Program-made: the position numbers and the translations under genes
Notes under the pieces: generated by a model
The model's input: only the letters and a program-made list of their open reading frames with translations
Database searches by the model: none
Told to the model about the DNA's origin: nothing
In this document: piece by piece, positions 56,355 to 64,000 of the stretch
How the letters are laid out: each line of letters opens with the position of its first letter
Position numbering within the stretch: position 1 is the stretch's first letter
NCBI RefSeq assembly: GCF_029873635.1
Contig: NC_080428.1
Location: 66,557,101-66,621,100, forward strand
Source of the DNA: Malania oleifera
Lineage: Eukaryota; Streptophyta; Magnoliopsida; Santalales; Ximeniaceae
Direction of reading: 5' to 3'
Length of the DNA stretch: 64,000 nt

Positions 56355-57252
56355 ATGGCACCAAACAATGTTGAGAGGATTAGCTACTAGAAGCACAAGT
56401 TGAGGCAACAACCAATATTGTGGCTGTAGAGGTGGCCAAGATGAGAAAACTTGTTGATGAAGTGGTGGGATCACAAAAGCATCAAGCAAGTTTGCTAGGT
56501 GAGATGTCAGAGGACTTTCACCGTACAGTGGAAACTTTGCAATCTCGGATGGTGGATCTAGATGCAAAACTGAATATGATGGTTCTTACTGTGGGAAACT
56601 TCAACGCTCCAGGAGTTAGCAAGACCAAGGTACCAGAATTCAGGACATATGGGGGTGCCCGTGATGCCAAGGAGTTAGAAAAATTTTTGTTTGATATGGA
56701 GTAGTACTTTCGCGCTGTGAGGATGGCCTCAAAATGGGCAAAGGTGGATACTGCGACCATGTACTTAGTTGGTGACGCCAAACTGTGGCGGCATACCAAG
56801 TACACAGAAATTGAAAATGGAAGCTATGTAATCGATAGTTGGGTAGACTTGAAGAGAGAGCTCAAGGCTCAATTCTTTCCTGAAATTGTTGAGTATAATA
56901 CAAGAGAAAGCTGAAAGATCTCAAGCATATGGGGTCAATCAAGGAATATATGAAACAATGTTCTGCTTTGATGTTGGATATTCGGGATATGTCGGAGAAG
57001 GACAAGTTGTTCTATTTTATCGAGGGGATGAAACCGTGGGCAAGGACAGAACTTCATAGGCAAAGAGTTCAAGACTTGTCTGCTGCACAAGTTGCTGCAA
57101 AACGCTTGAATGACTATGCTGGTGATGTTACCACTTCGTCCAAACGGTTTAGCGGAGAGGGAAACAGTGGAAAGTCTTTCAAGAAAGGCAAACCCAAGAG
57201 TGAGCCGACTCAAAATCATCAACCTCAAAGGAAGTTTCGTTGTCTCAATGAT
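56355..57252 (+). pseudogene. Gypsy 2 gag, truncated
   Basis: The frame opens MAPNNVERISY and stops. After a shift, 56420-56704 reads MVDLDAKLNMMVLTVGNF...VPEFRTYGGARDAKELEKFLFDME, then ATMYLVGDAKLWRHTKYTEIENG, DLKRELKAQFFPE, GSIKEYMKQCSALMLDIRDMSEKDKLFYFIEGMKPWARTELHRQRVQDLSAAQVAAKRLNDYA (56929-57130). This is a capsid-type gypsy gag. It is better preserved than element 1's gag, but the zinc knuckle found there at 13070 is missing because homology ends near 57250. Confidence 0.88.
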
Positions 57253-57958
57253 TAATGGTCCCACCTTCAAGCCACACAACACTGTCATGTGAGGGTAAGA
57301 CATGACACCAGCTAGCTATCCATCCTGTGTATTATTTCAGTATTGTACAGTTATAGAAGATGTTTTACATGATTACAGAAATTAGTACGATATTTATTAT
57401 GAAATTTATGATGATATGATAAATCATGTTTTATTCAGAGTTTATACAACCAATTTTTATCAGATATGCATATTATGTATAGTTCATGTTTAAGCACGAT
57501 AATACTCATGTTACCACACACTGATATTAGTTTATTTCCCTTACTGAGAGATGTCTCACCTCAACATTACAAATATTTCAGAAAATCCAGGTAGAAGGGC
57601 AGATAGAGCTCCGTAGCAGTAGAAACTAACCGAACTACCCTGTCAGAAGGGTAACTTGTTGAGTTAAGGTCAAAATGTTTTTTTTGGGTTATGACCCTAG
57701 AGTACTTTTTGGTCCTTTTGTGGATGATTGTACATATAGTATAGGTTCAATAGAATTCTGGTATTATGTCCGGTGTTGTATGGCATGTATGTAATTTATC
57801 TTTTCCGCTGCTTAGATATTAGAGATGTATGACAAGTAGATCCTTAGCACCCATGGGTCCGAGTTGATCACGACTATATCAGTTTAGCTAAATATCAGAG
57901 TTATTACGTATGTGGTTATGAATATATATATAGATGGTAAAATAGGCAGGTCTTTATA
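57253..57958 (+). repeat. Gypsy 3 5' LTR, last ~700 bp
   Basis: It aligns with the minus strand of 38700-38028 (GGTAAGACATGACACCAGC, ACACTGATATTAGTTTATT, GAGAGATGTCTCACC, TAGAGCTC) and with 44570-45250. The U3 with the box cassette is missing because the element is joined here to gypsy 2. Confidence 0.85.
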
Positions 57959-57961
57959 GTT

Positions 57962-57974
57962 TGGTATCAGAGTC
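57962..57974 (+). promoter_or_regulatory. Gypsy 3 primer binding site
   Basis: TGGTATCAGAGTC, 3 nt after the LTR end; initiator Met-tRNA type with one late mismatch. Confidence 0.88.
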
Positions 57975-58238
57975 TAGGTTGTTAGGTTCTGTAGACTTTA
58001 GAGTGTAGCGAAAACAATAATATAGGAAAAAGGATTCGAGGTTTTGTTCTGCAGTGTGGAGGTAGGACTTCCGTGGTGGTTTCTGCGTCTTTCAGGATAG
58101 GCATAGTAAACTATTGTCGGCTTATGTTTCTATAGTGTAGGACTGAATCTTGATTTAAGATAAGGATGTCAAGATAGTGGTTAGATACGTAAATTTCAAG
58201 CATAAGGTCCCTAAGCCATGCTTATTGTCTTTTTCAGG

Positions 58239-59270
58239 ATGGACCTTGGGGGTAGTAGTGCTCATGCGAGCGGTCGCGATGGTGCAGGGCCCTTGGGTGT
58301 AGGCGGGGCTGATTCAGATGCGATATTACGCAGTGTAACTCAATGGGTAATGGCTGAGATTGCTTGAAGCTCCAGGGAATAGGGAGGTCTGTCTGCAGGC
58401 CATGGGTGTATGATAAAGAAATTCACCAAGATGAATACTCCAGTATTTTTAGGAGGAGCTGATCCTCTAGTCATCGAAAACTGGATGCAGGAAATTGAGA
58501 AAGTATTGGCGGTGTTGCAATGCACGGAGGAGCAGAGGGTCTTATTTTCTACCTATAAGTTGTCAGGAGAAGCCAAGAGATGGTGGACTGCGGTAAAACT
58601 ACTGGAGGAACAGAGAACAGTACCTATAGCTATGACTTGGTGCCAGTTTAGAGAGTTGTTCTTCAACAAATACTTTCTGGCTACTACCAGGGAGACCAAA
58701 GTAGAGGAATTCCTGAATTTGAAGCAGGGACAGCAAACGGTCCAGCAATACGCAGCGACGTGCATAGAGTTGTCTCACTTCAACCCTTTATATCATTCCC
58801 GATGAGGCAAAGAAAGCAAAACATTTTGAAAGAGGTTTGAGGCATGAAATATATAAATAGGTAGCGGTGCTGAAAGTGCTGGACTTTGACAGAGCAATTG
58901 TGGCTGAGGTCAGTGAGCGGATGTGTGTAGAGGAGCAGGGACAGAAGAAAAGGTCCACACTTTCAAGTTTTCAATAGGGATCTAGTTGTGAGCCATGGAG
59001 GAGAGGTAATTATGGTATGGGATAGAGGCAAAAGATGAGGGGTCGTGAGGCTCAGGGTATGCATATCTACCTAGTCTGTCAGATGTGTGGAAAGAAACAT
59101 CTGGGAGAGTGCCAAACGGGGAGAGGCATATGCTATCGTTGTGGTGGACCAGGACATTTAGCATGAGATTTTCCTACACCACCTGGTACTGCTTTTGCTC
59201 CCAGACCTTACTGGGGAGGTTATCAAGCGTCCCGTGGAGGCTAGCAGAGGAATGTAGCCCCAGCGAGGGT
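58239..59270 (+). pseudogene. Gypsy 3 gag
   Basis: MDLGGSSAHASGRDGAGPLG opens at 58239 and stops near 58366. The main block (58410-58805) reads MIKKFTKMNTPVFLGGADPLVIENWMQEIEKVL...LFSTYKLSGEAKRWW...FRELFFNKYFLATTRETKVEEFLNLKQGQQTVQQYAATCIELSHF, the retrotransposon gag domain typical of Tekay-type elements. Two zinc-knuckle motifs follow near 59080-59165 (CQMCGKKHLGEC and CYRCGGPGHLA). The last Cys of the second is lost to a stop and frame change. Confidence 0.9.
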
Positions 59271-59277
59271 TTACGTA

Positions 59278-59870
59278 TTGACGCCGGAAGACGTTGAGAC
59301 CGCAGGCGACATTGTGATAGGTACCCTTACTGTTTTATCATGTCAAGATATTATTTTATTTGATTTAGGTGCCACCCACTCTTTTGTGTCTATGGGATAT
59401 GTTAAAATATCTGGTGTTGAGACACAGATATTAGATATTGAACTGTCAGTAGCTACACCGACAGGGTTAGTGGTGAGGTGTCGTAGTGTGCTCAAAGGCT
59501 ATCTAGTAGATATTTAGGGAAGAGTGTAACCAGCTGACCTAATTGTGTTAGACGTGCATGGATTCGATATAATACTAGGTTTGGACTGGTTGGCAGCTAA
59601 CTATGCTAGTATCGATTATCATCTAAAAAGGTGATATTCAGACCACTGGGAAAGTAGGAATTAAGATTTATGGGGTCGCGAGTGCATTCTCTGCCTCAGT
59701 TAGTGTCAGTTATACAGGTGAGAAAACTACTCCTGGACGGAAGTCAGGGGTTTACAGCCTATGTAAAGGAGGTGATAAAAAATGAATTGAAACTTGTCAG
59801 TACACCAGTGGTAAAGGAGTTTCCAGACGTTTTTCCAGAAGAACTACCCTGGGTTGCCTCCTGACCGCGA
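59278..59870 (+). pseudogene. Gypsy 3 protease region
   Basis: GTLTVLSCQDIILFDLGATHSFVSMGYVK (from about 59320) is the retropepsin fold. The catalytic DSG is DLG here. [20 protein letters not shown] (59790-59850) is the conserved junction to RT. Stops at 59516 and a frame change near 59850 break it. Confidence 0.88.
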
Positions 59871-60840
59871 GGTAGATTTTGCTATCGATTTACTTCCAGG
59901 GATGGCACCGATCTCTAAAGCACCTTATCGAATGGCTCTAGGAGAATTAGGAGAATTAAAGGATCAGTTGTAGGATTTATTGAATAAGGGTTTATCAAAC
60001 CTAGTGTATCGCCCTGGGGAGCTCTATTTTATTTGTGAAAAAGAAAGACGGGACTATGAGGATGTGCATAGATTATAGGGAGATAAACAAAGTAACAGTT
60101 AAGAACCCATATCCTTTACCCCACATAGATGAATTATTTGATCAGCTTCAGGGTATACGGGTTTATTCAAAGATTGATCTACGCTCTAGGTACCATCAGG
60201 TAAAAGTTAGGGCAGAGGACATCTTTAAGACAGCATTCCCTACTTGGTATGACCATTATGAATTTTTGGTCATGTCATTCGGACTGACGAATGCACCTGT
60301 TGTATTTATGAATTTGATGAACACAGTCTTTCATTAGTATTTAGACCAGTTTGTTGTGGTTTTCATTGATGATATACTGGTCTACTCGAGGAGTTTTAAG
60401 GAACATTAGACGCACTTAAGGCTAGTACTTTAGATGCTCAGGGAAAAGAAATTTTATGTTAAGTTTAGCAAATGTAAATTTTGGTTATAAAAAGTTTGTG
60501 TTTTTAAGGCATGTTATATTAGGAGGTGGAATCTCAATAGATCCCAGCAAGATAGAAGCAGTGGTGAATTGGGTTAGGCCGAAGAATGTTCAGAAAATCA
60601 GGAGTTTCTTGGGACTAGTAGATTATTACTGTCGGTTTGTAAAAGAATTTTCAAGATTGTCAGGGCCTTTGACGTGACTAACCTGAAAGAATGTCAGGTT
60701 TGAATAAGATGACAATTGTGAACAGAGCTTTCAAGAATTGAAACAAAGGCTCGTCACTATACCAGTATTAACCATTCCATCAGGAGGTGATAGTTATGTG
60801 ATCTACAGTGACATGTCTTTGAAAGTGCTCAGATGTGTGT
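59860..60840 (+). pseudogene. Gypsy 3 reverse transcriptase
   Basis: [25 protein letters not shown] (59863) leads in. [56 protein letters not shown] (60038-60210), [22 protein letters not shown] and VVVFIDDILVYSRSFKEH (near 60357) are the RT core. The catalytic IDD is intact. After stops at 60335 and 60408, IDPSKIEAVVNWVRPKNVQKIRSFLGLVDYYCRFVKEFSRLSGPLT (60538-60675) is the thumb. Confidence 0.92.
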
Positions 60841-61345
60841 TGATGCAGTAAGGTAAAGTTGTAGCATATGCTTTCAGACAATTGAAAGAATATGAAAAGA
60901 ATTATCCTACCCATGATCTAGAATTAGCTGCAGTGGTTCATGCATTGAAAATTTGGAAGCGTTATCTGTACGGAGAGAGATGTAAAATATTTTCAGATCA
61001 TAAAAGTCTAAAGTACTTCTTCATGTAGAAGGAGTTAAATATGAGACAGAGAAGATGGTTGGAACTTATTAAGGATTACGACTGCACCATCAGTTACCAC
61101 CCAGGGAAGGCTAATGTGGTGGCTGATGCTCTGAGCTAGAAATATGGGGGAGCAGCGTACTTGATAGCAGTAATTCAATACCCAATCCAGATGGACTTGG
61201 AGAGGCTTGGTGTGGAGTTAGTAGAGAGTGATCCTCAGGCATTTATTGCCCACTTGGTGGTACAGCCTACTCTACAGGAAAGGATTAAAGCTGCTCAAAG
61301 AGATGACGCAGAATTAGTAGAGCTGATAGCTAAAGTGTAGGATGG
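60680..61345 (+). pseudogene. Gypsy 3 RNase H
   Basis: [81 protein letters not shown] and [36 protein letters not shown] (ending about 61137) are the RNase H blocks, interrupted by stops at 60670s, 60849, 61026 and 61137. Confidence 0.9.
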
Positions 61346-62697
61346 ACAGGGAGAGGAATTTAGTATTTCAGATAATGGAGGTCTGAAGTTCTATATCAAG
61401 CTGTGTGTGCCTGCAGATGTAGATATTAGAAGGACAATCTTACAGGAGTCTCACAGGTCTCTGTATACAGCTCATCTTGGCAGTACTAAAATGTATAGGG
61501 ATCTTCGGGAATCTTTTTGGTGGAGCGGTATGAAAAGGGAGATAGCCAAATTTGTGTAGCTCTGTTTGGCGTGCCAGCAGGTGAATGCTGAGCATCAGAG
61601 ACTGACGGTTCACTTCCCTGAGTGGAAGTGGGACCATATTTCTTTGGATTTTATTATAGGTTTACCTCCGGTGTTGCATGAGCAAAATGCGATTTGGGTT
61701 ATTGTAGATAAACTAACAAAGATTGCTCATTTTATTCCTATTAAAGTTAATTACTCAATGGATAGGTTGGCAAAATTGTATATTCAAGAGATAGTACGAT
61801 CACATTGTGTGCCAGTGTGTCTATAGATCGGACTGAGACCCACGTTTTACGTCACGATTTTGGAAGAGCTTACAGGAAGCTATGGGGTCTCAGTTATCAT
61901 TCAGCACGACGTTCCATCCTTAGACTAATGGGCAGACGGAGAAGACGATCCAGATCCTTGAGGATATGCTACAAGTGTGTGTGCTGGATTTCAGGGGTAG
62001 TTAGACCCAGTATATGCCGCTGGTTAAATTTTCGTATAATAACAACTATCAGGCCAGCATTAGCATGGCATCTTACGAGGCATTATATGGTAGGAGGTTT
62101 CGTTCTCTATTATACTGGGATAAGATAGGTGAGAGGTGAGTTTTGGGACCAGAGTTAGTGCAGCAGACGTATGATAATGTCCGACTTATCAAAGACAGAA
62201 TCAATGCAGCTCAGAGTCAGTAGAAAAATTACACTGATACTCGCCACCGAAAATTGGAATTTGATACAGGAGATCATGTGTTTTTGAAAATAGCACTGTT
62301 GAAAGGTGCTATGAGGTTTAGGAGGAAGGGTAAGTTAAGTCATAGGTTTATAAGCCCGTTTGAGATACTTGAGAGAGTGGGGTCAGTCACCTACAGGCTA
62401 GCTTTACCACCAATTTTATCTAGAATATATGACGTATTTCATGTTTCTATGTTAAGAAAATACGTCCCAGATCCCTCCCATGTGATCAGCTATGCAGGAA
62501 TAGAACTCAATAATACGTTGGCATATGAGGAAACACTAGTGCAGATTTTGGATAGGAAAAAATAGGAATTGCGTAATAATAAAATTCCGTTAGTAAAAGT
62601 TCTATGGAGGAGTCATGCAGTAGAGGAAGCTTCATGGAAACTCGAGGAGCAAATACGACAAAAATACCTGAACCTTTTTAGTGGGGACCAGCAGTAA
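61346..62697 (+). pseudogene. Gypsy 3 integrase with chromodomain-like tail
   Basis: ILQESHRSLYTAHLGSTKMYRDL...WWSGMK and CLACQQVNAEHQ form the HHCC region (61437-61590). WKWDHISLDFIIGLPPV (first Asp, near 61640), AIWVIVDKLTKIAHFIPIK and SMDRLAKLYIQEIVRSHCVPV follow (to 61815). The second Asp and Glu regions lie in shifted frames (61815-62130). LEFDTGDHVFLKIALLKGAMRF...GKLSHRFISPFEILERVGSVTYRLALPP is the GPY/F module. EETLVQILDRKK, a stop, then ELRNNKIPLVKVLWRSHAVEEASWKLEEQIRQKYLNLF resembles the plant chromovirus chromodomain. The TAA is at 62695. Confidence 0.9.
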
Positions 62698-62935
62698 TCA
62701 GAACAGATTAGGTAAGTAAGTAATGTTTCTTTTGTAGGTTAATTAGTGCATGTATAGTTTCTATTTTTGTTGGTTATGGGAGAATTTTTGTTCAGTTATT
62801 ATAATTTCCCAGAACCATATATGTAACCACAGTATTCTTCCACCATAAGTGGGGGTAAGTAATAAAATAAGTAGCTCATTTTTCCTCAAGGGATGGTGTA
62901 TAGTATGGATAGCAAATTTCGAGGACGAAATTTTT

Positions 62936-62950
62936 ATAAGGAGGGGAGAA
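62936..62950 (+). promoter_or_regulatory. Gypsy 3 polypurine tract
   Basis: AAGGAGGGGAGAA directly before the 3' LTR, preceded by the usual TTCGAGGACGAAATTT motif; it primes plus-strand synthesis. Confidence 0.9.
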
Positions 62951-63032
62951 TGTAGAGACCTGGAGAATTGTAGCAATTAAATAATAAAGAAAAAAGAGAG
63001 AAAAAGGATTTTTCAAGGGGGCTCAGCAGGGA

Positions 63033-63240
63033 CTCGTCGACAAGCACAGAATATTCTTCGACGAGTGGCCTCTTGGGAACGTCGACGAGGACACGTGTCA
63101 CGTTGACGAAGATAAGCCAAGAGAGATTATATCAAAGCCTGAAGTTCGTTGAAAAAGGTTACAAGTTCGTCGACGAACTCCCTTCTTGGACTCATCGACA
63201 AGGTGACGTGTCTCGTCGACGAGGCCGCACTTTATAAATA
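63033..63240 (+). promoter_or_regulatory. Box array and TATA of gypsy 3 3' LTR, first unit
   Basis: About eight CTCGTCGACGAG-type boxes start near 63033, 63056, 63079, 63099, 63145, 63166, 63190 and 63212. ACACGTGT (G-box) sits at 63091, and GTGACGTGTC near 63203. TATAAATA follows at 63233. Confidence 0.85.
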
Positions 63241-63500
63241 TCCTAAAATCGGGATTCCGCGAGAAATTCACATGCAACCTCACTTTCTCTCTCTAAAAAT
63301 CATCTCTCTGACTTCTCTCTAGGTTTCTGGCTTCGATTCTCGCCGGTTTGATGATCAAAAGCCGTCACATTACCCTTGGGAAGATTCTTTACAATACTGC
63401 CAAATCAGAATTATGGAATGTAGAGACCTGGAGAATTGTAGCAATTAAATAATAAAGAAAAAAGAGAGAAAAAGGATTTTTCAAGGGGGCTCAGCAAGGA

Positions 63501-63708
63501 CTCGTCGACGAGCACAAAATATTCTTCGACAAGTGGCCTCTTGGGAACATCGATGAGGACACGTTTCACGTTGACGAAGATAAACCAAGAGAGATTATAT
63601 CAAAGCCTGAAGTTCGTTGATGAAGGTTACAAGTTTGTCGACGAACTCCCTTCTTGTACTCATCAACGAGCTGACGTGTCTCCTCGATGAGGCCGCACTT
63701 TATAAATA
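63501..63708 (+). promoter_or_regulatory. Box array and TATA of gypsy 3 3' LTR, second unit
   Basis: The same arrangement displaced by 468 bp. The G-box equivalent reads ACACGTTTC, so it has lost its palindrome. TATAAATA is at 63701. Confidence 0.85.
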
Positions 63709-64000
63709 TCCTAAAATCGGGATTCCGCGAGAAATTCACATGCAACCTCACTTTCTCTCTTTAAAAATCATCTCTCTGACTTCTCTCTAGGTTTTTGGCT
63801 TCGATTCTCACCAGTTTGATGATCGGAAGCAGTCACATTACTTTTGGGAAGATTCTTTACAATACTGCCGAATCAGAATTTTGGTTTGGAGTATTTGGGC
63901 ACCATCTAAAAATTTGGGTAAGTTTGTTATTTTAAATTTTATAAGTTATTGGGTATTTCTGGACTGAGGGGAATGTGTTGGGAGGTGTTGATTTGATGGG

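Larger units (their letters stand above)
55753..57252 (+). mobile_element. Ty3/gypsy element 2, 5' LTR and gag only
   Basis: A complete 520-bp LTR, primer site and gag of the same family as element 1. It is cut in gag near 57252, where the 5' LTR remnant of element 3 begins. Protease, pol and 3' LTR are missing. Confidence 0.88.
57253..64000 (+). mobile_element. Ty3/gypsy element 3, chromovirus-like (Tekay-type), runs off the window
   Basis: It carries the last ~700 bp of a 5' LTR, a primer site, gag, protease, RT, RNase H, integrase with chromodomain-like tail, a polypurine tract and the beginning of the 3' LTR. Its LTR is the box-carrying family also found as solo LTRs at 31938, 38028 and 44570. 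Pol is broken at many sites. Confidence 0.9.
62951..64000 (+). repeat. Gypsy 3 3' LTR with a 468-bp tandem duplication, continues beyond the window
   Basis: TGTAGAGACCTGGAGAATTG starts at 62951 and again at 63419. The two 468-bp copies are about 95% alike by eye. Each holds a box array and a TTTATAAATA box (63232, 63700), and the second continues into the normal LTR body. The LTR end lies outside the window. Confidence 0.9.

Noticed and set aside
1-64000. tRNA, rRNA or organellar DNA
   Set aside because: No tRNA-like A/B-box pair with cloverleaf, rRNA core sequence or plastid/mitochondrial gene was recognised on reading; a tRNA scan was not run.

Overview
This is a piece of a plant nuclear genome, almost certainly a dicot. 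The evidence is exons with GT-AG introns, plant-specific gene families (LOB-domain, WAT1/EamA, a TPR-SET protein, APC2), plant L1-type LINE, Ty1/copia, Ty3/gypsy and hAT elements, initiator-Met-tRNA primer binding sites, AT-rich DNA and many di- and trinucleotide microsatellites. No tRNA, rRNA, CRISPR array or prokaryotic feature was seen.

Layout. 1-4.4 kb: decayed LINE with three very long poly-G tracts. 4.4-6.1 kb: no recognisable gene. 6.1-16.3 kb: Ty3/gypsy element 1, truncated before its 3' LTR. Its 5' LTR is split by a complete 5.4-kb hAT transposon (8-bp target duplication), and its pol is split by a further ~1.06-kb insertion. 17.4-18.05 kb: MITE-like element. 18.4-20.7 kb: the last six exons of APC2, intact. 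21.5-27.6 kb: duplicated segments, a divergent LTR-like block, and an inverted arrangement of fragments of a WAT1-related gene and an unidentified gene. 27.6-34.2 kb: Ty1/copia element 1, split in RNase H by a 1.9-kb solo LTR. 34.9-37.05 kb: a non-autonomous LTR element whose interior is largely three successive tandem-repeat arrays. 37.6-40.2 kb: a LOB-domain (LBD) pseudogene split by a 2.07-kb solo LTR. 40.3-42.2 kb: a dispersed repeat split by a 462-bp solo LTR. 44.6-46.4 kb: another solo LTR. 47.4-52.6 kb: complete but decayed Ty1/copia element 2. 53.1-54.7 kb: an intact intronless TPR-SET methyltransferase-like gene. 55.75-57.25 kb: Ty3/gypsy element 2, truncated, joined directly to Ty3/gypsy element 3 (57.25 kb to the window end).

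Only two host loci look functional here: the APC2 3' exons and the TPR-SET gene. The rest is nested transposon sequence. The window holds its own empty-site controls: the hAT target exists uninterrupted in a sister LTR at 55.8 kb, and the 462-bp solo-LTR target exists uninterrupted near 22.96 kb.

The most unusual signals are two. First, one gypsy LTR family carries a U3 cassette of 7-8 near-palindromic CTCGTCGACGAG-type boxes immediately upstream of a TATA box. The cassette is present in four copies and missing from a fifth LTR that keeps both flanks. Second, the non-autonomous element at 34.9-37.05 kb has a tandem-array interior and no gag or pol. All homology statements rest on motif recognition by eye; no search was run.
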